A stretch of DNA of 64,000 nt from Thiomicrorhabdus sp033238645 (GTDB taxonomy: Bacteria > Pseudomonadota > Gammaproteobacteria > Thiomicrospirales > Thiomicrospiraceae): positions 186,001-250,000 of the forward strand of contig BQXR01000001.1 of assembly GCA_033238645.1 (NCBI GenBank), in the 5' to 3' direction. Made by a program: the position numbers and the translations under genes. Shown here in pieces: positions 51,681 through 60,991 of this stretch. Every line of letters starts with the position of its first letter. Position 1 is the stretch's first letter. The notes below the pieces were generated by a model, which saw nothing but the letters and a program-made list of their open reading frames with translations, did no database searches and was not told the DNA's origin.

Positions 51681-53009
51681 TTACTTTTGCTCTTCATCAG
51701 CTACAAACTTAAGCACATTGCCATTAACGCAGTAGCGCTTAAAGGTAGGCGCAGGACCATCGTTAAAGACGTGACCTAAATGAATGCCCGAGCTGGCACT
51801 ACGAATCTCGACTCGATCCATGCCAAGGTCTTTATCAACATGTTCGGTAATCGCGCCATCAACCGGATTGAAGAAGCTAGGCCAGCCTGTTCCACTCTTA
51901 AATTTGGTATCACTTCTAAAAAGATGAGCACCAGTAATAGGGTCTACAAAGTAACCTGGGCGAGTTTCATCTAAATGAGAACCCGTAAAAGGGCGTTCTG
52001 TACCTTGTTCAAAAGCAATTTTTAACTGTTCTGGTGTTAGCAAACGTTGGCCTAACCACTGCCAAAAACGGGCTTTATCACCATTAAAGCCAGTATAGCG
52101 AGAGACCTCTTTACCGTTTTCAAATAGCACGATGGTGGGTGTTGCAAAGAGCGCTTTCTCCAAGGTCCAGCCTTCTGGTGGGTTTGGGTTTAGGGTTGTG
52201 GTAATTGGCACTTCTGATTTCCACGAGCTTAAAATTTCTTTTTTAAATTTCACACAGTAAGGGCAGTCAACGGCTTCAAAAGCGATCAACTGTCTATCTA
52301 TATTTAGATCTTTAGCCTGGAGTTGCGGGTGCTGAATGGTTGCTGATCCTGGATAGGCTACACCTGTTCCACCAAGTCCACAGTAACCATTTGGGTTCTT
52401 CTTGAGGTAGTCTTGGTGATATTCTTCGGCCGTAATATAGTTTGATAAAGATGCTATCTCAGTGGTGATAGCTGGAAAGTTCTTTTTATCTAAAGCTGTT
52501 TGGTAAGCGGCTTTAGTCTGCTCTGCAATCTGCTTTTCAGCTTTGGTTTGATAGTAGATGGCACTGCGATAGTTGGTACCAATATCGTTGCCTTGGCGGT
52601 CGCCTTGAGTTGGGTTGTGGTTTTCCCAGAACTTAATCAATATCGTTTCTAAATTAATGATGGCTGGATTGTAGTTTACTTTTATAACTTCTGCGTGGTT
52701 GCGCTCATTAGACTGGCCTGAACGAATCTGTTTCTCAAGATTTAATACCTCCTGATAACCCGCGTTGGCATTGTCGCCATTGGCATAACCACTCTCAACA
52801 CTAACCACGCCATTCACTTCAGAGAGACGTTTTTCAGCCCCCCAAAAGCAGCCCATACCTAAAACAATAGATTGAGTGTTGATTTTACTTTGGTCAGTGG
52901 TATTTATATTGGTCATCTCTGGCTCCTTAGCGCAGCTCTGTAAGCTCAGGGTAAGTGGGATTAATAACGCTAAAATCCAGCGGCTTATTTTATAGTTGGA
53001 AAGTATCAT
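51681..53009 (-). CDS. msrAB: Lipoprotein fusion MsrA - thioredoxin-like - MsrB
   Basis: The 442-residue protein has a lipoprotein signal (LTLSLQSC, Cys26), an MsrA domain (GCFWGAE, 53-59, to about 215), a thioredoxin-like domain with CPYC (249-252) and cis-Pro region FATPTIVLF, and an MsrB domain (from about 325, KSGTGWPSF, HLGHVF, catalytic RYCVNG 425-430) lacking the zinc CxxC pairs. It would repair both stereoisomers of methionine sulfoxide in the periplasm, with the middle domain able to recycle them. In Neisseria PilB the order is thioredoxin-MsrA-MsrB, so this order differs. Confidence 0.93.
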   Translation of the reverse strand: MILSNYKISRWILALLIPLTLSLQSCAKEPEMTNINTTDQSKINTQSIVLGMGCFWGAEKRLSEVNGVVSVESGYANGDNANAGYQEVLNLEKQIRSGQSNERNHAEVIKVNYNPAIINLETILIKFWENHNPTQGDRQGNDIGTNYRSAIYYQTKAEKQIAEQTKAAYQTALDKKNFPAITTEIASLSNYITAEEYHQDYLKKNPNGYCGLGGTGVAYPGSATIQHPQLQAKDLNIDRQLIAFEAVDCPYCVKFKKEILSSWKSEVPITTTLNPNPPEGWTLEKALFATPTIVLFENGKEVSRYTGFNGDKARFWQWLGQRLLTPEQLKIAFEQGTERPFTGSHLDETRPGYFVDPITGAHLFRSDTKFKSGTGWPSFFNPVDGAITEHVDKDLGMDRVEIRSASSGIHLGHVFNDGPAPTFKRYCVNGNVLKFVADEEQK

Positions 53010-53111
53010 TACAGGTAAACCTTATCAATTTAGTTGGTTATTCTATACAGACAGGGAAAGTTTGCTATTTATTTCAACTTTATTAAGTGATTTTAGTTTT
53101 TTGAATAAATT

Positions 53112-53125
53112 GAGCAGGGGGGGGG
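53112..53125 (+). repeat. KOPS-like G-tract motif (G9)
   Basis: GAGCA followed by nine G in the divergent msrAB/NlpC intergenic region. Confidence 0.8.
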
Positions 53126-53260
53126 TAATAAAGAATAGACGAAAGTAACAAGCTGGCTTACTGATTGCTTTAGGAGCGGTATAACCCAGATAGGGTGAAA
53201 GTAATCTTTAATAAATTTGACAGTAATTGATTCTGTCTTTTAGATAAAGGCTTGGTTTAT

Positions 53261-53761
53261 ATGGGGTTGCAACGATTTGTATTGATTTTAGTAAGTGTCG
53301 TTTTTTTGGCTGGTTGTTCAAGTGCACCGCGTTATAGTGCCAGCAGCTCTAAGGTAAAAATGCTCACGTCAGCCGTTAATTTCAGTAATCATCAAGAGGT
53401 TAAATCACGACTGTTAATGCAGTATAAGCGCTGGAAGGGTACACCCTACCAATACGGTGGGACTTCTTTAAGTGGGGTGGACTGCTCAGCCTTTGTACAG
53501 AATACCTATAGAACCAAACTGGGCCATAAAATTCCTAGAACGACTCGTGCGCAGATTAAAAACGGGCGTAATATTAGCAAGTCTCAGTTGAGAGTGGGGG
53601 ATATCGTCTTTTTTAAAACCAGCCGTACCTCAATGCACAATGGTATTTATTTGGGACAATCCCAGTTTATGCACGCATCCTCAAGTAAAGGGGTGACTAT
53701 TTCGAGTCTAGAAAATCATTATTGGCAGAAAACCTATTTAACATCTCGACGTATTCGCTAG
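53261..53761 (+). CDS. NlpC/P60 family lipoprotein (murein endopeptidase)
   Basis: The protein has a lipobox (VFLAGC) and an NlpC/P60 domain with the catalytic Cys in GVDCSAFVQNTY and His residues in SMHNGIYLG and FMHASSSKGV. Relatives such as Spr/MepS and NlpC cleave peptide cross-links in peptidoglycan. A TTG at 53252 opens the frame, but the ATG at 53261 gives the normal signal peptide. The short length (about 166 residues) fits Spr-type enzymes. Confidence 0.92.
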   Translation: MGLQRFVLILVSVVFLAGCSSAPRYSASSSKVKMLTSAVNFSNHQEVKSRLLMQYKRWKGTPYQYGGTSLSGVDCSAFVQNTYRTKLGHKIPRTTRAQIKNGRNISKSQLRVGDIVFFKTSRTSMHNGIYLGQSQFMHASSSKGVTISSLENHYWQKTYLTSRRIR

Positions 53762-54070
53762 TTTAGAAATAGGTAAAATATTACTAAGTATTCACAGTAA
53801 ATCTGCATGGAAATAAAAACATATAAAAGCTGTAAATAACAGGAGATGCTACTAGACAAAAAATGCCCATCCGAGTATAATTTGCGCAATGAAATTTGCG
53901 ACTAAAATTAAGCAGAAATTGCTTTTACGGAGTATATAGCGGAGATGACAAACAGTCATTTAGCAAACTAAAAAACGGAGTGAGCCCTTAGTTGGGGGCT
54001 GGCTCCGTTTTTTTGTATGTGCCGCTAAAAATAATGCTTAACTTAGTCAAATACTTGGATGGATGAATCA
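53762..54070. promoter_or_regulatory. carA leader region with attenuator-like terminator
   Basis: A TATAAT box (53876-53881 or close) lies about 190 bases upstream of carA. It is followed by a 16-codon frame (53889-53939, MKFATKIKQKLLLRSI), an eight-codon frame (from 53946, MTNSHLAN) behind GCGGAG, a small hairpin ATGAC/GTCAT, and a strong terminator (53975-54014). If transcription starts at this box, the terminator sits inside the leader of carAB. It could instead end a short RNA. Which is right cannot be decided from sequence alone. Confidence 0.5.
53975..54014 (+). terminator. Terminator just upstream of carA
   Basis: ACGGAG/CTCCGT with an inner AGCCC/GGGCT stem, followed by seven T. Confidence 0.85.
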
Positions 54071-55204
54071 ATGACACAAGCTTTGCTGGCTTTAGAAGAT
54101 GGAACCCTTTTTTGGGGTGTTTCATTAGGTGCGGAAGGAGAAACGACGGGTGAAGTCGTTTTTAACACTTCAATGACGGGTTATCAAGAGATCTTAACGG
54201 ATCCTTCGTACTTTAAACAAATTGTAACTTTGACATACCCTCATATTGGGAATGTTGGGGTGAATGCTGAGGATGAAGAGTCTCCTCGCATTATGGCACA
54301 GGGATTAGTGATTAAAGACTGTCCAACGCTAATGAGTAACTTCCGTGCTGAAAAAACTTTGCCAGAGTATCTGAAAGAGCAAAATATTGTTGCGATTGCA
54401 GATATCGATACGCGTAAGTTAACGCGTATTCTTCGTAGCAAAGGTGCTCAGTCTGGTGTGATTATCGCGGGTGAAAATATTGATGCAGATGCAGCCATTG
54501 CTAAAGCAAAAGCTTTTAGCGGCCTAAAAGGTGTGGATCTAGCGCAAGAAGTAACGACTGCTGAAACTTATGTTTGGACTGAAGGTTCTTGGGAACTAGG
54601 AAAAGGTCACGCAGACTGTTCAGCGAATGACGATTTCCATATTGTCGCTTTTGATTACGGTGTTAAGCGCAACATCTTACGCATGATCGTTGATCGTGGC
54701 TGTAAGTTAACAGTTGTGCCAGCAAAAACATCGGCAGAAGACGTTTTAGCCCTAAACCCTGATGGTATCTTCTTATCAAATGGTCCTGGTGATCCAGAGC
54801 CATGTGACTACGCCATTGAAGCGATCCAAAAAGTATTGAAAACAGATGTTCCAGTTTTTGGAATCTGCTTAGGTCACCAGTTATTGGCTTTAGCAAGTGG
54901 TGCTAAGACCCTGAAGATGAAGTTTGGTCATCATGGTGCTAACCACCCAGTACAAGATATTGAAACTAAAAAAGTAATGATCACTTCGCAAAACCACGGT
55001 TTTGCAGTAGACGGTGACACACTCCCAGCAAATTTAGTTGCAACACATAAATCACTGTTTGATGGTTCCTTACAGGGAATCTCTCGTACGGATAAGTCAG
55101 CATTTAGTTTCCAGGGACACCCGGAAGCTAGCCCTGGGCCTCATGATGTAGCGCCTCTGTTTGACCAATTTATTGAAAACATTAAAGCCGCTAAGAACGG
55201 ATAA
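54071..55204 (+). CDS. carA: Carbamoyl-phosphate synthase small subunit
   Basis: The glutaminase subunit hydrolyses glutamine and passes ammonia to CarB for carbamoyl phosphate, used in arginine and pyrimidine synthesis. It has the GATase signature VPVFGICLGHQLLALA with the nucleophile Cys, FSNGPGDP-type motif (FLSNGPGDPEPCDY) and a catalytic HPEASPGPHD. The frame also allows an ATG at 54059. The ATG at 54071 (MTQALLALEDGT) matches the family start and has GGATGAAT upstream. carB follows after 17 bases. Confidence 0.96.
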   Translation: MTQALLALEDGTLFWGVSLGAEGETTGEVVFNTSMTGYQEILTDPSYFKQIVTLTYPHIGNVGVNAEDEESPRIMAQGLVIKDCPTLMSNFRAEKTLPEYLKEQNIVAIADIDTRKLTRILRSKGAQSGVIIAGENIDADAAIAKAKAFSGLKGVDLAQEVTTAETYVWTEGSWELGKGHADCSANDDFHIVAFDYGVKRNILRMIVDRGCKLTVVPAKTSAEDVLALNPDGIFLSNGPGDPEPCDYAIEAIQKVLKTDVPVFGICLGHQLLALASGAKTLKMKFGHHGANHPVQDIETKKVMITSQNHGFAVDGDTLPANLVATHKSLFDGSLQGISRTDKSAFSFQGHPEASPGPHDVAPLFDQFIENIKAAKNG

Positions 55205-55221
55205 GAATAGGAATATTAGTA

Positions 55222-58200
55222 ATGCCAAAAAGAAGTGATATAAAAAGTATTATGATTATTGGTGCTGGCCCTATTATTATCGGTCAAGCATGTGAATTTG
55301 ATTACTCTGGTGTTCAGGCGTGTAAAGCGCTTAAAGAAGAAGGCTACCGCGTTATTCTTGTGAACTCTAACCCTGCTACGATCATGACTGATCCTGAGAT
55401 GGCAGATGCAACTTACATTGAGCCAATCGTGTGGCAAACAGTTGAGACGATTATTGCGAAAGAGCGCCCAGATGCGATTCTGCCGACAATGGGTGGTCAG
55501 ACTGCATTGAACTGTGCACTTGAGCTAGATGCAAAAGGTATTCTAGAAAAATATAACGTTGAGTTAATCGGTGCGAAAGCAGATGCGATTGATAAAGCTG
55601 AGAACCGTGATCGTTTCCGTAAGGCAATGTTGAAAATTGGCCTAGATATGCCGACTTCTGATGTTGCGCACAACATGGAAGAAGCGTGGAAGCTTCAAGA
55701 GCAAGTTGGTTTCCCAACAGTTATCCGTCCATCATTCACGTTAGGTGGATCTGGCGGGGGTATTGCATACAACAAAGACGAATTTGAGCAGATCTGTAAG
55801 TTTGGTCTCAATATGTCTCCAACCAGTGAGTTATTGATTGAAGAGTCGATTGAAGGTTGGAAAGAGTATGAGATGGAAGTGGTTCGAGACCGTAACGATA
55901 ACTGTATTATTATCTGTTCTATCGAAAACCTAGACCCTATGGGTGTACATACTGGTGACTCAATCACAGTTGCGCCCGCTCAAACACTGACTGATAAAGA
56001 GTATCAGATCATGCGTAATGCTTCTATAGAAGTACTACGTGAGATTGGTGTAGAGACAGGAGGATCTAACGTACAGTTTGCTATCGAGCCTGAAACAGGT
56101 CGTATGATCATTATCGAGATGAACCCTCGTGTCTCTCGTTCATCTGCACTAGCCTCTAAAGCGACTGGTTTCCCAATTGCAAAAGTAGCGGCTAAGTTAG
56201 CGGTTGGTTATACGCTGGATGAATTACAAAATGATATTACTAACGGCGCAACCCCAGCATCGTTTGAACCAACAATCGATTACGTTGTCACTAAGGTGCC
56301 ACGTTTTACATTTGAAAAGTTCCCGCAAGCGCAAGAGCGCCTATCGACACAGATGAAGTCAGTGGGTGAAGTGATGGCGATGGGTCGTAACTTCCAAGAA
56401 TCTATTCAGAAAGCACTTCGTGGTCTAGAGACAGATAAGACTGGTTTTGATGAGATCATGCCGTTGGCAACAATGGATGAGAAAGAGATCAAAGATAAGC
56501 TACGTCAAGAACTTCGTAGTCCAGGTGCTGAGCGTCTATGGTATGTTGCGGATGCATTCCGTGCAGGTTGGACGTTAGAGCAAGTATTCGAGAGCTGTAA
56601 GATTGATCCTTGGTTTTTATCTCAGATTGAAGATCTAATCAATATGGAAGATGACGTTAAGCAACGTGGTCTAGATGCATTAGATGAAAAATATCTGCGT
56701 AACTTAAAGCGTAAAGGGTTCTCAGATAACCGTCTTGCGAAGTTATTAGATACGGATGCGGCATTTGTTCGTAAGTTCCGTCATACTCTAAATATCCGCC
56801 CAGTTTTCAAACGTGTTGATACTTGTGCGGCAGAATTTGAAACAACGACGGCTTACATGTACTCAACTTATGATGAAGAGTGTGAAGCCAACCCAACAGA
56901 TAATGACAAGATCATGATCTTGGGTGGTGGACCTAACCGTATCGGCCAAGGGATCGAGTTTGATTACTGCTGTGTTCATGCGGCAATGGCAATGCGTGAA
57001 GATGGTTATGAAACAATCATGGTTAACTGTAACCCTGAAACTGTTTCTACTGATTACGATACCTCTGACCGTCTATATTTCGAGCCGTTAACACTTGAAG
57101 ATGTACTTGAAATTGTGGAAGTTGAGCAGCCTAAAGGCGTTATTGTTCAGTATGGTGGTCAAACACCTCTTAAGCTAGCTGAAGATCTAGAAGCGGCAGG
57201 TGTTCCTATTGTTGGTACTTCTCCTGAATCAATCGATCTTGCAGAAGATCGTGAGCGTTTCCAAAAGATCCTTAATGATTTAGGTCTACTTCAGCCACCT
57301 AACCGTACGGCAACTTGCGCCGAAGAAGCACCAGTATTAGCGAAAGAGATCGGTTATCCATTGGTTGTACGTCCATCTTATGTATTAGGTGGTCGTGGAA
57401 TGGAAATCGTTTATGACGAAGCTAACCTTGTACGCTATATGCAAGCTGCGATTGATGTCTCTAATGACTCACCAGTACTACTAGATCGTTTCTTAGATGA
57501 TGCGATTGAGTTAGATGTTGATGCAATCTGTGATGGTGAGCAAGTTGTGATCGGTGGGATTATGGAACACATTGAGCAGGCAGGAATTCACTCTGGTGAC
57601 TCAGCTTGTTCACTGCCTCCGTACAGTATCCCTGAAGATATTCAAGACCGTATTCGTGACCAGGTTGAGAAGATGGCAATGGCCTTGGGTGTTGTTGGCT
57701 TAATGAATACTCAGTTTGCAGTTAAAGGTGATGATATCTATGTACTAGAGGTTAATCCTCGTGCATCGCGTACTGTACCATTTGTTTCTAAAGCAATTGG
57801 TGATCCTCTAGCGAAGATTGCCGCACGTTGTATGGTGGGTCAGAAGCTAGCTGATCAAGGTTTCATAAACGAAGTGATTCCAACGCATATCTCTGTTAAA
57901 GAAGCGGTATTCCCGTTCATTAAGTTTTTGGGTGTAGATCCAATTCTTGGGCCTGAGATGAAGTCGACTGGTGAAGTAATGGGGATTGGTCAAAGCTTCC
58001 CAGAAGCTTATGCTAAAGCTCAGTTGGCGGCAGGTACGATCCTACCTCGTGAAGGAACAGCTTTCTTAAGTGTTCGTAAAGCAGATAGAGTGTTAGTGGT
58101 TGATCTTGCAAACAAGTTGCTTGCGAAAGGCTTTAAAGTTGTTGCAACACGCGGTACCGCTAAGTCTCTGACTGAAGCGGGTGTTGAGTGTGAAATTGTT

Positions 58201-58437
58201 AACAAGGTGACTGAAGGTCGTCCTAATATCGTTGATTCGATAGTGAATGAGGAGATCGCTTTGATCGTTAATACTTCTGATGGGTCTGGCAGTATTCAGG
58301 ACTCTTCAAGTATCCGTCGTGAAGCATTGATGCATAAGACTTGTTATACAACAACGATTGCGGGTGCCTTTGCAATGGTTGCTTCAATGGACTTCTTAGA
58401 TGAACAGACGGTAACGCGTTTACAAGATATTCACTAA
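55222..58437 (+). CDS. carB: Carbamoyl-phosphate synthase large subunit
   Basis: The 1071-residue synthetase has two homologous ATP-grasp halves. The first begins SIMIIGAGPIIIGQACEFDY and the second, near residue 570, IMILGGGPNRIGQGIEFDYC. A C-terminal allosteric MGS-like domain follows (KGFKVVATRGTAKSL). It makes carbamoyl phosphate from bicarbonate, ammonia and two ATP. It is co-transcribed with carA, and a terminator follows. Confidence 0.98.
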   Translation: MPKRSDIKSIMIIGAGPIIIGQACEFDYSGVQACKALKEEGYRVILVNSNPATIMTDPEMADATYIEPIVWQTVETIIAKERPDAILPTMGGQTALNCALELDAKGILEKYNVELIGAKADAIDKAENRDRFRKAMLKIGLDMPTSDVAHNMEEAWKLQEQVGFPTVIRPSFTLGGSGGGIAYNKDEFEQICKFGLNMSPTSELLIEESIEGWKEYEMEVVRDRNDNCIIICSIENLDPMGVHTGDSITVAPAQTLTDKEYQIMRNASIEVLREIGVETGGSNVQFAIEPETGRMIIIEMNPRVSRSSALASKATGFPIAKVAAKLAVGYTLDELQNDITNGATPASFEPTIDYVVTKVPRFTFEKFPQAQERLSTQMKSVGEVMAMGRNFQESIQKALRGLETDKTGFDEIMPLATMDEKEIKDKLRQELRSPGAERLWYVADAFRAGWTLEQVFESCKIDPWFLSQIEDLINMEDDVKQRGLDALDEKYLRNLKRKGFSDNRLAKLLDTDAAFVRKFRHTLNIRPVFKRVDTCAAEFETTTAYMYSTYDEECEANPTDNDKIMILGGGPNRIGQGIEFDYCCVHAAMAMREDGYETIMVNCNPETVSTDYDTSDRLYFEPLTLEDVLEIVEVEQPKGVIVQYGGQTPLKLAEDLEAAGVPIVGTSPESIDLAEDRERFQKILNDLGLLQPPNRTATCAEEAPVLAKEIGYPLVVRPSYVLGGRGMEIVYDEANLVRYMQAAIDVSNDSPVLLDRFLDDAIELDVDAICDGEQVVIGGIMEHIEQAGIHSGDSACSLPPYSIPEDIQDRIRDQVEKMAMALGVVGLMNTQFAVKGDDIYVLEVNPRASRTVPFVSKAIGDPLAKIAARCMVGQKLADQGFINEVIPTHISVKEAVFPFIKFLGVDPILGPEMKSTGEVMGIGQSFPEAYAKAQLAAGTILPREGTAFLSVRKADRVLVVDLANKLLAKGFKVVATRGTAKSLTEAGVECEIVNKVTEGRPNIVDSIVNEEIALIVNTSDGSGSIQDSSSIRREALMHKTCYTTTIAGAFAMVASMDFLDEQTVTRLQDIH

Positions 58438-58449
58438 TTTAGTTCTATT

Positions 58450-58483
58450 AAAACGCCAGAGTCCTGAAAAACTTTGGCGTTTT
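58450..58483 (+). terminator. carAB terminator
   Basis: AAAACGCCA/TGGCGTTTT with an inner AGT/ACT pairing, just after carB. greA would need read-through or its own promoter. Confidence 0.75.
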
Positions 58484-58531
58484 AGTCTTTATCATAAACA
58501 ACTAGAACCTTATTGAGAAAGGAATGGGATT

Positions 58532-59008
58532 ATGCAAAAGCATCCTATGACAAAAGAGGGCGCAGATGCGCTACAAGCTGAATTAAGTAAGTTAAAGAAA
58601 GAAGACCGCCCACAGGTGACTGAAGCGATTGCAGTAGCACGTGATCACGGTGATCTTAAAGAGAATGCTGAGTATCATGCTGCGCGTGAGATTCAGGGTT
58701 TGGTTGAAGGTCGTATTCAACAAATTGAAGCTGTTTTGAGCTTGGCAGAGGTCATTGATGTCACAAAGTTATCTGCTAACGGTAAGGTTATTTTTGGTAC
58801 CACTGTCACGTTATTAAATATTGATACGGATGCAGAAGTAACTTACAAGATAGTCGGTCATGATGAAGCAGATATAAAACATAATAAAATCTCTGTTAAC
58901 TCACCCATCGCTCGTGCCTTAATTGGTAAGGAAGAGGGGGATGAGACTATCGTTGCTGCACCAAGTGGTAATATTGAATATGAAATTCTTGAGATTCAAT
59001 ATATCTAG
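58532..59008 (+). CDS. greA: Transcription elongation factor GreA
   Basis: The 158-residue factor has the N-terminal coiled coil (PMTKEGADALQAELSKLKKE, then HGDLKENAEYHAARE) and the C-terminal domain with SPIARALIGKEEGDE. It rescues backtracked RNA polymerase by stimulating transcript cleavage. AAAGGAATGGG precedes the ATG. The gene follows carAB, a common gammaproteobacterial order. Confidence 0.97.
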   Translation: MQKHPMTKEGADALQAELSKLKKEDRPQVTEAIAVARDHGDLKENAEYHAAREIQGLVEGRIQQIEAVLSLAEVIDVTKLSANGKVIFGTTVTLLNIDTDAEVTYKIVGHDEADIKHNKISVNSPIARALIGKEEGDETIVAAPSGNIEYEILEIQYI

Positions 59009-59038
59009 TCTTAAGTTTTTGACAAAGTTTAATGAGTG

Positions 59039-59066
59039 ATGCCTGCTTTATGCAGGCATTTTTATT
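59039..59066 (+). terminator. greA terminator
   Basis: ATGCCTGC/GCAGGCAT with a five-base loop, then TTTTATT. Confidence 0.8.
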
Positions 59067-59093
59067 GGTAGATTCTTAGAAAGAAGGCGCATT

Positions 59094-59570
59094 ATGTTTA
59101 ATTTAAGAAATCACTATAAAGCCCTTTCTGTGATCATTTGTTTAGTGGTTGCTGCGGCCTTTATTGCTGTTGGTTATATGGTTGCGCCTGTTCTATTCTC
59201 TGAACTGGCACAGAAGCAAGCTGGGCAGATCATGGCGGTGTTATTTAATAAGCTAAGTCTGCTGGCATTAATTTTATTAATGGTGGTGATCGCTGTTACG
59301 GTCTATTTTGAGCGGCAACTGAATACAATCAAAAGCTTAGTTCTGAGTTTAGGTTTATTAGTAAGCTTAAAATTTTGGATCTCTCCATGGATGGCTGAAA
59401 TTAAAGCGAGTTACCCTGAGGGCTTAAACTATGGTGCCGCTGACTGGAATTTGTTTGCCAGTTTGCATGGTGTTTACCAATTGCTCTATTTAATAATCGT
59501 CTTACTGCTTTTTTATTGGTGTATTAAAGTAATGCTAAGGCGTGTAGAGCCTGTGGTTGCAGGGTGTTAA
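59094..59570 (+). CDS. DUF4149 family membrane protein
   Basis: The 158-residue protein has four hydrophobic helices (about 11-33, 51-70, 78-96, 125-147) and the FNKLSLLALILL and LNYGAADWNLFASLHGVYQLLYL pattern of DUF4149 (TMEM205-like) proteins. In related genera such a gene also follows greA. Function is unknown. Inner membrane. Confidence 0.78.
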   Translation: MFNLRNHYKALSVIICLVVAAAFIAVGYMVAPVLFSELAQKQAGQIMAVLFNKLSLLALILLMVVIAVTVYFERQLNTIKSLVLSLGLLVSLKFWISPWMAEIKASYPEGLNYGAADWNLFASLHGVYQLLYLIIVLLLFYWCIKVMLRRVEPVVAGC

Positions 59571-59698
59571 GTTTAGGATAAAAAAAACTTATAAGTATTT
59601 CATTATATTTAGGGTTTGGTTTGGTTGCAATTTTGATCTAAACACGTCAGAATTAAGAATGTTAAAGAGATAAAAATTCAACTCGGAGTTAAACCTAA

Positions 59699-60052
59699 AT
59701 GAAAAAATTAACATTAAAAGCGTTGTTTGTATCTGCAATTGCAGCGATGTCAATGAACGTTCAAGCTGAAGATACCTATGGTTTATGTATTACTGATGCT
59801 GAAACTTTAATTAGTATAGCGGGTAAAGAAGGCTCTACTGCTGCAGAAGCATTTGAGCAAAAGACTGATGTTGCGACGTGTATGAATGAGTTAAGTAAAA
59901 TTGAAGCTAAGTATGGCGACAAGACTATTGCACGTAATCCATATTCTGTGATGACGCCTGCAGATCGTGGCAAGTGGGCAGCACTGTTTGATGCGATTGA
60001 CACCAAAAAATACAAAGGTGTTCGTTACCTGCAAGCGGTATACTACCGTTAA
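59699..60052 (+). CDS. Hypothetical small exported protein
   Basis: The 117-residue product has a clear signal peptide (MKKLTLKALFVSAIAAMSMN..., cleavage VQA/ED) and a mature part of about 94 residues with two Cys residues (GLCITD and VATCMN), which could form a disulfide. I do not recognise the family. It stands alone with its own terminator, and a periplasmic location is likely. Confidence 0.65.
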   Translation: MKKLTLKALFVSAIAAMSMNVQAEDTYGLCITDAETLISIAGKEGSTAAEAFEQKTDVATCMNELSKIEAKYGDKTIARNPYSVMTPADRGKWAALFDAIDTKKYKGVRYLQAVYYR

Positions 60053-60081
60053 TTTGTAGAATTAACGTCTTATCCAAAAAG

Positions 60082-60104
60082 CCGATCCTATGATCGGTTT
60101 TTTT
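60082..60104 (+). terminator. Terminator after small exported protein
   Basis: CCGATC/GATCGG with a four-base loop and seven T, flanked by AAAAAG upstream. Confidence 0.88.
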
Positions 60105-60146
60105 GGTTTTGTAGAATGCTAACTTGAATAAAGGGGGCTTATCGGT

Positions 60147-60971
60147 ATGGGTGAACAGAAAAATATATTTCAATCTGCTTATGATTGTTTGCTGGAAAAA
60201 GATCTAGATCTCAAGGTTCGACTGCTTGCTCAGTTGCAAGAGGATTGGGCATCGGATCTATTTGAATTTAACCCTATGGATCAGATTGAACGTGTTCCTG
60301 ATCCTGGTCGTCCTGAAAAACCTATTTTAGTCGCCTTTAAAGAGTTACCCAAAAGACGCTTAGGTTCTCCTGAAGGCCATGCTGCCTTAATGCACTCTAT
60401 TGCCCATATTGAGTTTAATGCCATTAACTTGGCGTTAGATGCTATCTACCGTTTTCAACATATGCCAAAAGATTTTTATATGGATTGGCTTGGGGTTGCG
60501 GGAGAGGAGTCATTCCATTTTCAGATGATTCGTGAACACCTGTTTCATTTAGGCTATGAGTATGGGGATTTACCTGCTCATGATGGTCTATGGATGACCA
60601 CCTATGAGACAGATCATGACCCACTGATTAGAATGGCGCTGGTACCTAGAACCTTAGAGGCTCGTGGTTTAGATGTAACGCCACCTATGATTCAAAAATT
60701 ACGCTCTATTGGTGATAAACGTGGTGTTGAGATTTTAAAGATTTTACTGAATGATGAAATTGGTCATGTGGAAGTTGGCACGCGTTGGTTCCGTTACCTT
60801 TGTGATGAGCGTGATCTCAATCCATTTAATACTTTTCAGGAGATTATTGATAAGTATTATCATGGCGATCTTAAAGGTCCGTTTAATTTTGAAGCGCGTG
60901 AACAAGCTGGTTTTTGTGCCGAAGAGATTGCATGGCTGAAAACGCTTCACCCACCGAAAAAACCCGCTTAA
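60147..60971 (+). CDS. DUF455 family ferritin-like protein
   Basis: The 274-residue protein has likely diiron ligands of a ferritin-like four-helix bundle: HSIAHIEFNA, GEESFHFQMI, RTLEARGLD and LNDEIGHVEVG. This matches DUF455 proteins, which resemble tRNA-hydroxylating or other diiron oxygenases. The substrate is unknown. It begins a plus-strand run of four genes (methyltransferase, ROK kinase, thioredoxin-like), with 20 bases or fewer between most of them. Confidence 0.85.
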   Translation: MGEQKNIFQSAYDCLLEKDLDLKVRLLAQLQEDWASDLFEFNPMDQIERVPDPGRPEKPILVAFKELPKRRLGSPEGHAALMHSIAHIEFNAINLALDAIYRFQHMPKDFYMDWLGVAGEESFHFQMIREHLFHLGYEYGDLPAHDGLWMTTYETDHDPLIRMALVPRTLEARGLDVTPPMIQKLRSIGDKRGVEILKILLNDEIGHVEVGTRWFRYLCDERDLNPFNTFQEIIDKYYHGDLKGPFNFEAREQAGFCAEEIAWLKTLHPPKKPA

Positions 60972-60991
60972 ATGATTAAGCATTGAATGTA

